64,000 nt of DNA from G965261055 sp965261055 [NCBI: Fibrobacteria bacterium] (GTDB lineage Bacteria; Fibrobacterota; Fibrobacteria; UBA11236): contig OZ253440.1 of NCBI GenBank assembly GCA_965261055.1, forward strand, positions 372,001 through 436,000, given 5' to 3'. The notes under the pieces are model-generated. The model was given only the letters and a program-made list of their open reading frames with translations. It made no database searches and was not told where the DNA came from. Positions 52,290 to 62,181 of the stretch are shown piece by piece. Position numbers and translations under genes: made by a program. The stretch's first letter is position 1. Each line of letters opens with the position of its first letter.

Positions 52290-52722
52290 ATGAAAGTAGT
52301 ATCATTTTTTGCAGGAGCAGGTGGACTTGATTTAGGATTTCAAAAAGCAGGTTTCCATGTTATTTGGGCAAATGAATATGACAAAGAAATTTGGAAAACC
52401 TACGAAAAAAATTATCTAAGTACGATACTTGATGAGAGAAGTATTGTTAATATTTCAGTAGATGAAGTTAAGGATTAGAGGGATGTGGAAAATTGAAAAT
52501 TCAAGAAAAGTATTTAATTATTTACACGAACCTACTGATAACGATTTTGAATTAGTTTGTATAATTCCAACTTACAAATAGAATATCTTTCTAAATGAAA
52601 GTACAACTAAACTTAAAGAATTAAACGAAAATGGTTTTAGTATTGAAAATAAGCAAATTAAAGATCTAACGACCCAGCTAAATTTAATGAATTTTAAACT
52701 AACTAAATTTATTAAATATTAG
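52290..52722 (+). pseudogene. Truncated DNA (cytosine-5) methyltransferase
   Basis: The first 62 codons (to 52478) give motif I of a C5 methyltransferase, [20 protein letters not shown], and the following [16 protein letters not shown], then stop just before where the catalytic Pro-Cys motif should lie. The next 240 nt contain broken frames (FNYLHEPTDNDFELVCIIP, then a Lys/Asn-rich stretch) that might be the end of a partner gene. The enzyme cannot be active. It suggests an older restriction-modification system was lost at the same site. Confidence 0.75.
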
Positions 52723-52883
52723 TCAATTAATCTTACCAATCTTAATTTAATGGAAATTTTCTAGTTGATCTATATTGACGGTAATAGGTAGTAATTACAC
52801 AAATTGAAAAATTTAATTTTACGGTAAAATAACACTTTAGGTCAGTAATTTAACTTAATCTCATCAAATCTCATCAAATAACC

Positions 52884-54350
52884 TTATTTTCTTAAGGCCT
52901 CACGAACTCCTTGAGCATATGCTGGATCTGCTTTTTCAAAATTAACAAGTTGTTTATCAATGATTTCTTGACTAACACCTTGCATGGATTCGGCAATATT
53001 TTGATAGAGTCGGTTCTTTTCATCGTGATTAAACAATCTAAATAAGTTTCCAGCTTGTGTATAATCATCATTTTCATCTTGATGGTTGTAGCGGTCAGCA
53101 TCACCTGATACTTTAAGAGGAGGTTCTTTGAATTTGTCATCTTCTTTTGGACCTCCTAAACTATTAGGTTCGTAGTACCAGTTAGAGTTTCCTTCTGGAT
53201 TGTTTTCAAAAAAACGCATTGAGCCATCTTTATTATAATGTTTTACAGGACATTTTGGTGCATTGACAGGTAAATGATTATAATGAGTTCCTAAACGGTA
53301 GCGTTGTGCATCGGGATAAGAAAAAACTCGAGCTTGTAAAACTTTGTCTGGTGAAAAACTGATACCTGGAATAATATTAGAAGGAGAAAAGGCGGATTGT
53401 TCAATTTCTGCAAAGTAATTTTCTGCATTTCGATTGAGTTCAAGAACGCCGACATCAATGAGAGGAGATTCATTGTGAGGCCAAACTTTTGTAAGATCGA
53501 AAGGATTAAAAGAAGTTGATTCGGCTTCCTTTTCAGTCATTACTTGAATTTTCATATTCCATTTAGGAAAGTTTTCTTTTTCAATTGTATTAAATAATTG
53601 TTTTTGATAAGATTCACGGCTTTCACCAATGACTTTTTTTGCTTCTTCGTTGGTATAAAATTTATGTCCTTGACATGTTTTAAAATGGAATTTAACCCAA
53701 TATCGTTCGTTTTTATCATTAATGAAACTAAAGGTATGTGAACCATAGCCATTCATATTCATCGGAGTTTGAGGACAGCCTCTATCAGACATTAAAATAG
53801 TGATTTGATGTAGGCTTTCAGGACTGATTGACCAAAAATCCCAAGCTGAATTGTTATTGCGAAGGTTTGTTTTAGGATGGCGTTTTTGTGTGTGAATAAA
53901 ATCTGGAAATTTATAAGGATCTCGAATAAAAAATACTGGAGTATTATTACCGACTATATCCCAGTTACCTTCTTGGGTATAAAATTTTATGGCAAAACCA
54001 CGAACATCTCGTTCGGCATCTGCAGCTCCAGATTCACCTGCAACGGTCGAAAAACGAATTAAAAGATCTGTTTTTTCACCTACTTTAGAGAAAAGATTTG
54101 CTTTGGTATATTTGCTAATATCGTGGGTGGCTGTAAATGTACCGAAAGCTCCCCAGCCTTTTGCATGAACAACTCTTTCAGGAATTCTTTCTCTATTTTG
54201 ATGGGCTAATTTTTCAATAAGTTGATAATCTTGCATCAGTAGAGGACCTCTAGACCCTGCACTCAATGAGTTTTGGTTGTCACCAATTGGGTTTCCGCTA
54301 CTTGTAGTCATGTGGTAAGGACATTTGGATACATTTTTTTTATCATTCAT
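52884..54350 (-). CDS. katA: Catalase (monofunctional, haem)
   Basis: This small-subunit haem catalase has 488 residues from the ATG at 54350. The distal His is in [12 protein letters not shown], the distal Asn in [11 protein letters not shown], and the proximal haem-ligand Tyr in the motif [14 protein letters not shown]. The N-terminus ([18 protein letters not shown]) and C-terminus ([11 protein letters not shown]) are typical. It dismutates hydrogen peroxide in the cytoplasm. ATG 54350 is preferred over 54371: GGGAA lies about 8 nt upstream. No peroxide regulator is adjacent. Confidence 0.97.
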   Translation of the reverse strand: MNDKKNVSKCPYHMTTSSGNPIGDNQNSLSAGSRGPLLMQDYQLIEKLAHQNRERIPERVVHAKGWGAFGTFTATHDISKYTKANLFSKVGEKTDLLIRFSTVAGESGAADAERDVRGFAIKFYTQEGNWDIVGNNTPVFFIRDPYKFPDFIHTQKRHPKTNLRNNNSAWDFWSISPESLHQITILMSDRGCPQTPMNMNGYGSHTFSFINDKNERYWVKFHFKTCQGHKFYTNEEAKKVIGESRESYQKQLFNTIEKENFPKWNMKIQVMTEKEAESTSFNPFDLTKVWPHNESPLIDVGVLELNRNAENYFAEIEQSAFSPSNIIPGISFSPDKVLQARVFSYPDAQRYRLGTHYNHLPVNAPKCPVKHYNKDGSMRFFENNPEGNSNWYYEPNSLGGPKEDDKFKEPPLKVSGDADRYNHQDENDDYTQAGNLFRLFNHDEKNRLYQNIAESMQGVSQEIIDKQLVNFEKADPAYAQGVREALRK

Positions 54351-54675
54351 TTTGATTTCCCATTGTTGCAAGTTTATCAGTCTCTTATTTTAATTTTAAA
54401 AGTAATAAAATTTTGAGAGACAAAAGTAATTTTTGGTATTTGTTGCTTTTGAAGAGCTTTTTGGTGAAATTATAAATGGTATATAACAAGGATTTTAACA
54501 AGGATTTTTGGCATGATAATTAGAGAAAATTACGACGATTGTTTACTGTTAGTGACTTAAATTAGATCTAAAATTAATTTATTCTTAAATATTTATAAAA
54601 TATATAGTTATGGTTATTTTTAGATATTTTACTTTAATTTAAAAAAGTGGATTTAAATAGGTCATTTCTTTCCGT

Positions 54676-55075
54676 CAAACAGTTTTAAATATGATGTGTG
54701 CCATGATGGCAAAAGCATTGGAAACATTTAAAGAATTCTTCTTCCTCCCATACAGGAATATAGATGATTGCATCACAATGTTTTAAAACTTGTTGAAATA
54801 AACCTTTTTCTATGTATTCCTAATACGAGGTATGCGATGAGAGGGAGGAAACCAATTCTGGAAAGGTTTGATATCAGAGATGTAATTTTAACTATCAATG
54901 ATAGGTCTTTCATTTGTGTTGTTTTTCAAGAAGTCTGAAAAAGAATCAAAGTTTTGATATTTTATCTAATCTTGAGTTCCCATAGCAGATGATTTAACAG
55001 AGTCAGATTGTGGGTTTGTATGCCCCCAAGAAGAATAATAGATCCAAATTGGAAAAGGCCTCTGGCAGTGGGGTA
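54676..55075 (-). pseudogene. Decayed SpoU/TrmH-type RNA methyltransferase
   Basis: Reading the minus strand across shifts gives PFPIWIYYSSWGHTNP, DSVKSSAMGTQD, FDSFSDFLKNNTNERPII, LKHCDAIIYIPV and finally SLNVSNAFAIMAHIIFKTV. The last two pieces are the SpoU family's D-x-x-I-x-IPM and SLNVS motifs, in the right order and spacing. Several stops and frameshifts separate them. The remainder of 54372-55547 contains no supportable gene, although the minus-strand phrase KKFKNAYLREYEFYLPWINQ near 55250 may belong to the same lost region. Confidence 0.5.
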
Positions 55076-55547
55076 AATTAAGCTTGTATTGCTTTTAGAA
55101 CGAAAGTAGTTTAACAAAATAGACCATTGTATAGTTGGTTGCCTAGGTTTTCCCTAAAATGATCACTTTTTTGTACTCAAAAATTGTAAGCGTCTTCTAA
55201 ATTTTCTGTAAGTTTAGGAAGGCGACTTATTTGGTTTATCCAAGGAAGATAAAACTCGTATTCTCGGAGATAGGCGTTTTTGAATTTTTTCTGAGCAATC
55301 AAAATAAACTGTTTAAAACAGAAGTGATTTTAGAAGATTGGGTTGTGAAAGAGAGGTTTTGAATTTTTTTTGAAAAGTATAGTTTTTGAAAAGTATAGAG
55401 AGTTTAGGTTTTTTCCATGAATTAAAAAATATAAAATAGAGAAAGTCTTTTTTAGGTTTTTTAATTAAGTAAAACTAAATTTTATGTGTGTTATTATAAA
55501 TCACAATAAAAGATTTATAATTAGATTATGATTTGAAAGGTTTAAAA

Positions 55548-56234
55548 ATGCGTATTAATAAATATCTGTCTTTATCTGGGTTAGGAAGTCGGCGGAAAGT
55601 TGAAGAGTTAATTAAAGATGGTTCTATCCGTTTAAATGATAAAATTGTTACTAATATGGGTCAGCAGATAGAAGAAAATGATGAGGTTTTCTTTAAAGGA
55701 AAAATATTATCTCTCATTCCGTCACATTTAACGATAGCGTTTAATAAACCGAAGGGCTGTTTATGCTCAAAAAATGACCCATTGGGAAGAGCTCTGATTT
55801 ATGATTATATTCCACAAAAATATAGTAATCTTAATTATATAGGTAGGTTAGACTATAATAGTAGAGGATTGCTTTTATTAACTACGGATGGTGATTTTGT
55901 TCAAAAATTGTGCTCTCCTAAAAGTCAAATTTCTAGAACTTATCGAGTAAAATTAAGCAAGCCCATTAAGGAGAGCCATATTGCAATGTTAGCAAAGGGA
56001 ATTTCTATTGACAATGTTCGCTATAGGCCAATTCAGGTTAGGTCAGAAAGGAAAGTTGCTTACTTTACTTTGACGGAAGGTAAGAATCGAGAGATTCGTC
56101 ACATAATGGAAACTCTGTTTTATAGGGTAGGAGATTTACAACGCGTTTCTTTTGGTTCTATTATTTTAAAAGAATTGGGAATATCTGAAGGGAAATTTCG
56201 TTTTATTGATGCTCATAAGTTTTTCCTAAATTAA
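55548..56234 (+). CDS. RsuA/RluB-family pseudouridine synthase
   Basis: An N-terminal S4 RNA-binding domain (MRINKYLSLSGLGSRRKVEELIKDGSIRLND) is followed by the pseudouridine synthase domain. The catalytic Asp is in YIGRLDYNSRGLLLLTTDG and the family phrase is TLTEGKNREIRHIMETLF. It probably modifies a uridine in 16S or 23S rRNA; which one cannot be told from sequence, so no symbol is given. ATG 55548 has AAAGG 7 nt upstream; a TTG at 55533 would add five residues. It leads the plus-strand run to 62165. Confidence 0.92.
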   Translation: MRINKYLSLSGLGSRRKVEELIKDGSIRLNDKIVTNMGQQIEENDEVFFKGKILSLIPSHLTIAFNKPKGCLCSKNDPLGRALIYDYIPQKYSNLNYIGRLDYNSRGLLLLTTDGDFVQKLCSPKSQISRTYRVKLSKPIKESHIAMLAKGISIDNVRYRPIQVRSERKVAYFTLTEGKNREIRHIMETLFYRVGDLQRVSFGSIILKELGISEGKFRFIDAHKFFLN

Positions 56235-56302
56235 ACCCATTGATAGATTAAGGCTAAGAAGTTATCTTTAGGAAGATTTTTAATTTTAATTTTGATTTTT
56301 GT

Positions 56303-56653
56303 ATGAATATAGGTGTTTTTAAACCACAAAGTGGAATTGGTTCTCAAGTTGTTAATTGTCTAAAGGGAGGCAACCATAAAGTCATTCCTTTAGAGCAAGA
56401 TGATATTCTAGATGTTAAAAAGTTGGAACTTTTTGATTCTTTGGTAATTGATCACAGAAAATGGCAAATTTCAGTGGGTCTAATGCGTTATTTAGATTTG
56501 CTAAAAATTATGGATACTAAAAACCTTATCTTAATTTCATATAAAAAAGAGCCTATTGTTAAAGGTCGCAATTCGGATAAAATTACTTTGAATATTATTA
56601 GTTCACAGTTAAAATCTGAGATGTTATTAGATAGTTTAGCGAAAGCTAATTAG
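56303..56653 (+). CDS. Small receiver-like protein, function unknown
   Basis: The 116-residue protein has a pattern of alternating strands and helices (MNIGVFK, GIGSQVVNCLKGG, HKVIPLE, FDSLVIDHRKW, GLMRYLDLLKI, KNLILISYKK). This fits a doubly wound receiver-type fold. The usual acidic pocket and phosphorylatable Asp are not clearly kept, although an Asp follows strand three. It lies 40 nt before the ParA-like/M23 fusion. TadZ/CpaE proteins combine a degenerate receiver domain with a ParA-like ATPase, so this may be the split-off equivalent. No family was recognised directly and the fold is inferred. Confidence 0.55.
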   Translation: MNIGVFKPQSGIGSQVVNCLKGGNHKVIPLEQDDILDVKKLELFDSLVIDHRKWQISVGLMRYLDLLKIMDTKNLILISYKKEPIVKGRNSDKITLNIISSQLKSEMLLDSLAKAN

Positions 56654-56693
56654 TAAAACTATTTAAAGAATATTCTTTTCAATTTAGAATATA

Positions 56694-58358
56694 ATGTCTA
56701 ACAATCCTCAAATTATTCAGATATTTGATTCTTGGGGAGAGTTTGGAGCGACTTCTTTTGCCTCTCAAATGGCTTGTAGCCTTGTGAAAAAAGGGCGAGT
56801 TCTTGTTATAGACATGCATGAAAAAGCAAATGCAACTGCTAGTTTAGGTAAGAATTTTTATGACTTTTGGTCGCGTAATGTTCAACTTTTTTTAAATAAG
56901 CGTTATCGCAGTACAATTAAGGAAAATAGTTTAAAGTCATTACACATTAAAATTTCTCATAATTTGTATTTAATTGCAGGGTTTCCTCATTTTCCAAATC
57001 AATCTTTTCAAGTTAAAAAAGTTTTGTATAACCTTGTACATTTGAAAGATCATTATGACTATGTCATTATAGATTCTTCTTCTTTTCTTAATATTTTAAA
57101 TAAAAAACTTTTTAAAATATCTAATGTAACTTTACTTCCTTTTTCGCCATCATACATTTCTCATTGTAATGTTCAGAAGCTTTTAAAATCAATGAATTTT
57201 AGAAAAATGAATCAAGTGAATTTATTTTTTGTTTCGAAAAAGTCTTTGTCTATTTCAAATAAAAACTTTGTTAGGCTTTATAAAGAGTTTAAACAAATGC
57301 TACTGAATTTTCCTAAGAAAAAAATACCAACATACAGTATTCTTAAAAATGAGTTGAGTGAAGATATTAATAGTTACCCAGAGAAAAAAACAACAATTAT
57401 GAGTCTTAATGATTCTTCTTCTGTGAGAAAATCTATTGATGTAATCACGGAAGAAGTTTTAGATAAATTAAGCAAAAAAACAAAAACTCTCTCGAATCGA
57501 CACGGTTCTAATGTAAGGCATTATTTTCCTTTTGTTTATAAAACGGTTATTTTGTTGGGGCTTTTTATTTTAATCCAAGTGGTAGGTGTTCCTTTTAAGT
57601 TGATTACAGAGTCTCAAGGAATAACTTTGAGTTTTTTTGAAAAGGAAAATCGTTTAGATTTAGAGTATTATTTTGAGCAAAAGCAAAGTCTTTACAAATT
57701 GGTTAAATGGGTGATCTCGCATCATACGGCTATTGTGCCTACAGCTGATCAGATTAATATTTATATTCAAGAGGTTATTTTTCTTCATAATCAAAGTAAT
57801 CCGTATTCTAAAAGAATCATACGGAACGTCGTTCCTAGAAACACTTTAGTTAAGTTTCCTCCACCTTCGAATATTTATAACCCAAATTATCATAAAATTT
57901 ACCCTGCATATGCATATTTTTTGAAAATGGTAAAGTATAAAAGAGCATACGTTACAGGAGAGTGGGCTGAAAGAGGTTTAGGTGGACACCGAAAAAAACA
58001 TCAAGGATTAGATGTTGCAGCACCCATAGGAACAATTGTAACATCACCAATTGAAGGCGTTGCTTATTTATCTTATTCTGTTTACGGTGGAAAAGTTGTG
58101 TCTATTCGGGAGGGTAAGAATATTTTGTATTTTGGCCATTTAGGAAAGCGACTTGTAAAAACTGGACAGCTTGTCCATAAAGGCGATCCAATTGGCACAA
58201 TTGGTCTCACAGGTCGTACCTCTGGACCACATGTTCATATTGGCTTTGGTATAGAATTTCCTGTTGGAACGCGTATTGCTGGAAAAAATTATAAATTTAC
58301 TGATCCTTTATTTTTCTTTTACCGTAATAAATTTTTATCAAATTCTTTGAATCAATAG
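56694..58358 (+). CDS. ParA/MinD-like domain fused to a periplasmic M23 peptidase
   Basis: Residues 1-265 resemble a MinD/ParA ATPase: IIQIFDSWGEFGATSFASQMA where the deviant Walker A should be, RVLVIDMHEKAN and the Walker B-like YDYVIIDSSSFLN. The Walker A lysines are absent (WGEFGATS for KGGVGKTT), so ATP hydrolysis is doubtful. A transmembrane helix lies at about 284-303 (VILLGLFILIQVVGV). The C-terminal 150 residues are an M23/LytM endopeptidase with intact zinc site: His436 and Asp440 (KKHQGLDVAAPIG), YFGHLGK, and His513/His515 (GPHVHIGF). The protein would link a cytoplasmic positioning module to peptidoglycan cleavage. I know of no standard family with this order. murB follows by 9 nt. 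Confidence 0.8.
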   Translation: MSNNPQIIQIFDSWGEFGATSFASQMACSLVKKGRVLVIDMHEKANATASLGKNFYDFWSRNVQLFLNKRYRSTIKENSLKSLHIKISHNLYLIAGFPHFPNQSFQVKKVLYNLVHLKDHYDYVIIDSSSFLNILNKKLFKISNVTLLPFSPSYISHCNVQKLLKSMNFRKMNQVNLFFVSKKSLSISNKNFVRLYKEFKQMLLNFPKKKIPTYSILKNELSEDINSYPEKKTTIMSLNDSSSVRKSIDVITEEVLDKLSKKTKTLSNRHGSNVRHYFPFVYKTVILLGLFILIQVVGVPFKLITESQGITLSFFEKENRLDLEYYFEQKQSLYKLVKWVISHHTAIVPTADQINIYIQEVIFLHNQSNPYSKRIIRNVVPRNTLVKFPPPSNIYNPNYHKIYPAYAYFLKMVKYKRAYVTGEWAERGLGGHRKKHQGLDVAAPIGTIVTSPIEGVAYLSYSVYGGKVVSIREGKNILYFGHLGKRLVKTGQLVHKGDPIGTIGLTGRTSGPHVHIGFGIEFPVGTRIAGKNYKFTDPLFFFYRNKFLSNSLNQ

Positions 58359-58367
58359 ATTATTCCA

Positions 58368-59237
58368 ATGTTATTAATACAAGAAAATATCTCTTTAGCT
58401 TCTTTTTGTTGGCTTAAAGTAGGTGGGGTTGCATGTTATTATTGTAAGCCAGAATCTATAGAAGAAATACAAAAAGCTTGTGAGTGGGCTAAAAAAAAAC
58501 GACAGACTATTTTTGTATTAGGAAATGGTTCTAATGTTGTTTTTTCTGATCAAGGGTTTGATGGTCTTGTGATTCATACTAAGCCATTATTCACACAGTT
58601 TTCTTTTGAAGCAAATCAAGTTATTTGTGACAGTGGGGCTTTGATTTATAAAGTTGTTCAAGCATCAATTAAAAAAGGTTTAGGTGGTATAGAAAGTTTA
58701 ATTGGAATTCCAGGAACATTAGGCGGAGCCGTTTTTATTAATGCAGGAGCTTATGGACAACAATTTTCAGATACGATTGATTCTGTACTTTCTTGTAATG
58801 AGGAAGGAGAGTTTATCGAAAGAAACAATGTAGAATGTAAAATGCAGTATCGCGATTCCATTTTTACATCTTTAAGGGAAACAATTCTTCAAGTTAGGTT
58901 AAAATTAAAATCAGATTCTTTAGACAAACTTCAAGAGAAAATGAAATTAGCCTTAAGTCGAAGGAAAAGTACACAGCCTTTAAATTTTCCAAATGTAGGA
59001 AGTATTTTTAAAAAATTTGTTGGAATTTCAGCTGGAAAAATTATTGAAGATACAGGGTTAAAAGGAGAGCAAATTGGAGGTGCTCAGATTTCTGAAAAAC
59101 ATGCTAACTTTATTATTAATACAGGTGATGCAACGGCACAGAATGTTTCTGACTTAGTTGAGCTTGTTCAAGAAAGAGTTTTTCAAAAGAAACAAATTAA
59201 GTTAGAATTAGAGGCTCGTTTTATCGGGTCTTTTTAG
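58368..59237 (+). CDS. murB: UDP-N-acetylenolpyruvoylglucosamine reductase
   Basis: This is a FAD-dependent reductase of 289 residues, second step of UDP-MurNAc synthesis. FAD-binding motifs are FVLGNGSNVVFSDQGFDG and GIPGTLGGAVFINAGAYG; QYRDSIF follows. The catalytic proton-donor Ser lies in NFPNVGSIFKKF and the late IGGAQISEKHANFIIN is typical. The short form lacking the extra C-terminal lobe of E. coli MurB (type II) is seen. It starts 9 nt after the M23 fusion gene, so the two wall-related genes are likely cotranscribed. Confidence 0.95.
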   Translation: MLLIQENISLASFCWLKVGGVACYYCKPESIEEIQKACEWAKKKRQTIFVLGNGSNVVFSDQGFDGLVIHTKPLFTQFSFEANQVICDSGALIYKVVQASIKKGLGGIESLIGIPGTLGGAVFINAGAYGQQFSDTIDSVLSCNEEGEFIERNNVECKMQYRDSIFTSLRETILQVRLKLKSDSLDKLQEKMKLALSRRKSTQPLNFPNVGSIFKKFVGISAGKIIEDTGLKGEQIGGAQISEKHANFIINTGDATAQNVSDLVELVQERVFQKKQIKLELEARFIGSF

Positions 59238-59281
59238 GATGTAGAAATGTTATATTAATTAATAACATATTTAAGTTATTT

Positions 59282-61840
59282 ATGAAATCAAATCAAATTA
59301 AAGATAAATTAGAATCGTTACTTTTTAAGGTTCAAAAACCTGCTTCCTATATTGGCGGAGAAGTAAATCAAATTACAAAAAATCACAAAGAGGTGAAAGC
59401 AAGTATTTTATTAGCTTTTCCTGACTCTTATGAAATAGGAATGTCACATAACGGAACACGCATTTTGTATCATGTTGTTAATCGCAATCCTTTATTTGTA
59501 GCAGAGCGGTGTTTTACACCTTTTCCAGATATGGCAGAAGTAATGAAGAAGGAAAATATCCCTCTTTATGGATTGGAAAGCTATACATCGGCATTTGATT
59601 TTGATTGTATCGGTATTTCTTTACAAACAGAACTGAATTTTACGAATGTCCCTTATCTTTTAGAGCTTGGAGGAGTTAAGGCTTTTTCTAAGGATCGAAA
59701 AAACTATGAGCCTTTTGTGATTGGAGGTGGTCCTTGCATGGCTAATCCAGAGCCTGTTGCAAGTTTTTTTGATTTCTTTTTAATTGGTGATGGAGAGGTT
59801 GTCACTGTTCAAGTTTTAGAACTAATTTCAAAATTAAAACACGAAAAGAAAACACGTCAAGATATTGTATTTGAATTAAGTAAAATTAAAGGTATTTATG
59901 TACCTTCTTTATTTGAGATGAAAAAATCAGAGAAAAATGAATGGGTTCCAATAGAAGAATTTTCGAAAGGGGCTTATCTTAAATCAAAAGGAATTCAAAG
60001 AACCTGGCTTGATACTTTAGATCCTCAATATTATCCAACAGCAAACCCTATTCCAAATACGAAAGTGGTTCACGAACGATTTTCTGTTGAAGTTATGCGT
60101 GGTTGTACCCAAGGTTGTCGTTTTTGTCAAGCGGGTTATTGGTATCGCCCTAATCGTGAATTAGATGCAAAAGAAACTTTGAAGCTATCTAAAAAAGGTT
60201 TAGAAGAGACTGGAGAGAAAGAATTAGGACTTTTATCATTGTCTACTGCAGATTACGGTCAAGTTGAACAAGTTACAGATTATTTGATTCAAGATTCTGA
60301 TTTTCAAGATATTAATTTATCATTGCCTTCTCTTAGAGCAAACAATTTTGGTCAGAACCTTGCTGCTAAGGTTAATATTTTAGGAGGAGGTCGTAGTGCG
60401 ACTTTTGCTCCTGAAACAGGAAGTGAAAGGCTTAGAAGAATTATCAATAAAACAATCAGTGATAAAGATATGTTAGAGGCGGCCGAGAGTGTGTTTAAAA
60501 ATGGTTTCTCTAATATAAAATTATACACGATGGTTGGTCTTCCTAGTGAAAATTTAGAGGATATGGAGGCTTTTTGCGGATTAATACAAGCTTTAGCTGA
60601 TATTGCAGTAAAGCATAACCATAGAAATACAATTCATCCTAGTATTGGTATTTTAGTACCCAAGCCTGTTACTCCAATGCAGTGGTGTGGGTTTATGCCT
60701 AAGGAAAAAGTTTTGAGGCACATCTATTTTGTTAAAAATAGATTTAAGTTTAATCGTAATGTTCGTATTACTTGGTCGGATTGGGAAACGGCATCTTTAG
60801 AAGCTTTTTATTCTCGAGGAGATCGCGGATTGGGTGAAATGATTTATCATCAATATAAAAAAGGAAAGATTTTTGAAAGTTACTCTGAATATTTAGATTA
60901 CAAAGAATGGCAAAAAACTTGGCAAAAATTTAATTACCCAATTGAGAGGATTTATCAAGATCGAAAAGACGATGAAGTTTTTCCTTGGGATTTAATTCAT
61001 GCAGGTGTTAATAAAGCTTATCTAAAATTTGAGTATAGAAAAATGTTAGACGAAGTAAAGAATGCGAATCCTGTTTCAGATTGTAAGTGGGGTGATTGTC
61101 AACGCTGTGGAATACCTGGAAATTATGAAGATATTGAACTTTCGGAGTCTATTGATGTTAATCAAAAACTTTCATCTGTTGAAGATCTAAAAAGACATCA
61201 CATGGAACAAATTAAAAGACGAAAAGTTCAAACTGCTTTTTCTTATTTAATTATTTATAGGAAAAAAGGACTTTCTAAATATTTACCACACCAAGCCATT
61301 TTAAATGATTTTGAAAAAGCATTTAGAAGACTCAAAATAGAGATGACAATGACACAGGGTTTTCATCCAAGGCCTATTATCCGCAATGCTGGTGCATTAC
61401 CTTTAGGTCTTGAAAGCTCTTGTGAATTAATTGTAGTAGATATTAATACAAAAATAGAAATGTTAGATTTATTGAAAGAAAAAATGAAACCTTTATTGCC
61501 TGCTGGTATTAATATTAAATCTATTGAACTTTTGAAAACTAAGAAATTTCCAAAAATACAAACGGTTTCTTACAAATTACAGAAAAAGGATTTAAATATT
61601 CTAAATTTAAAAACAGTAGAGCTTGGGCAAATTACAAGTCACCGAGGAAAGGTTTATCAATTGGATGAAGAAGTGCTTAAGATTTGGGAGACTGATGATG
61701 GTGTTGCTTTTAAGGTCAGGTCTAATGAAAGTGGAGGAGGGATTAGCCCTTATTTAATTTGTCAAAATTTACTTAAACAAGATTTGGATGAAATTAAACA
61801 AATGAAAATCGTTAAACAAGAGGTAGAATATCAACTATAG
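59282..61840 (+). CDS. B12-binding-type radical SAM protein fused to DUF2344
   Basis: The 852-residue protein matches the TIGR03960-type radical SAM family. The N-terminal B12-binding-like region is at about 40-250 (ASILLAFPDSYEIGMSHNG), then the radical SAM core with Cys275, Cys279 and Cys282 in VMRGCTQGCRFCQAGYWYRP. A Cys-rich piece near 605 (CKWGDCQRCGIPG) follows. The C-terminal 210 residues are a DUF2344 domain (KRRKVQTAFSYLIIYRKKG, MTQGFHPRPII, LGLESSCELIVVD), encoded separately in some bacteria. Substrate unknown; in many genomes it lies near ribosome or RNase G genes, not here. The stop overlaps the probable start of the next gene. Confidence 0.9.
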   Translation: MKSNQIKDKLESLLFKVQKPASYIGGEVNQITKNHKEVKASILLAFPDSYEIGMSHNGTRILYHVVNRNPLFVAERCFTPFPDMAEVMKKENIPLYGLESYTSAFDFDCIGISLQTELNFTNVPYLLELGGVKAFSKDRKNYEPFVIGGGPCMANPEPVASFFDFFLIGDGEVVTVQVLELISKLKHEKKTRQDIVFELSKIKGIYVPSLFEMKKSEKNEWVPIEEFSKGAYLKSKGIQRTWLDTLDPQYYPTANPIPNTKVVHERFSVEVMRGCTQGCRFCQAGYWYRPNRELDAKETLKLSKKGLEETGEKELGLLSLSTADYGQVEQVTDYLIQDSDFQDINLSLPSLRANNFGQNLAAKVNILGGGRSATFAPETGSERLRRIINKTISDKDMLEAAESVFKNGFSNIKLYTMVGLPSENLEDMEAFCGLIQALADIAVKHNHRNTIHPSIGILVPKPVTPMQWCGFMPKEKVLRHIYFVKNRFKFNRNVRITWSDWETASLEAFYSRGDRGLGEMIYHQYKKGKIFESYSEYLDYKEWQKTWQKFNYPIERIYQDRKDDEVFPWDLIHAGVNKAYLKFEYRKMLDEVKNANPVSDCKWGDCQRCGIPGNYEDIELSESIDVNQKLSSVEDLKRHHMEQIKRRKVQTAFSYLIIYRKKGLSKYLPHQAILNDFEKAFRRLKIEMTMTQGFHPRPIIRNAGALPLGLESSCELIVVDINTKIEMLDLLKEKMKPLLPAGINIKSIELLKTKKFPKIQTVSYKLQKKDLNILNLKTVELGQITSHRGKVYQLDEEVLKIWETDDGVAFKVRSNESGGGISPYLICQNLLKQDLDEIKQMKIVKQEVEYQL

Positions 61841-62165
61841 CCTTAACGACATTAAAGAGCGAATTCAAAATAAAAGTCTTGAAGATCGTATTAAAGATTT
61901 AGATGAAAAGTTATCAAAGGTAGCTCTTGATACATCTTTGAAAGGGAATAAACAGCTTCAGAGTGTTTTGGGTATTCGCTTAGCTTTAGAGATGGCTTTT
62001 GAAATTCAGAATAAAGTAACAATAGGTGAATATAGTTCTAAACTTGTTTTGAAATGGAGTCAAAGATTTGGTTCTTCTGAACTTGAATTTGTAATATCTA
62101 CAGCGAAAGATTTTCTAACAGCACCACAGGATTTAAAAAATTCTTTGGAAGAAAAACTGTTTTAA
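61830..62165 (+). CDS. Small conserved-looking protein, probable ATC start
   Basis: The frame is open from a stop at 61824 to 62165 and reads as a coherent helical protein (NDIKERIQNKSLEDRIKDLDEKLSK…LGIRLALEMAFEIQNKVTIGEYSSKLVLKW). No ATG or GTG occurs; the first TTG (61938) would cut away a third. AAGAGG at 61818-61823 lies 6 nt before ATC at 61830, overlapping the end of the radical SAM gene by 11 nt, so an ATC start giving 111 residues is proposed. No family was recognised. It is the last gene of the plus-strand run, 16 nt from the convergent lpdA. Confidence 0.55.
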   Translation: MNYSLNDIKERIQNKSLEDRIKDLDEKLSKVALDTSLKGNKQLQSVLGIRLALEMAFEIQNKVTIGEYSSKLVLKWSQRFGSSELEFVISTAKDFLTAPQDLKNSLEEKLF

Positions 62166-62181
62166 AATTTATTTCGAAATT

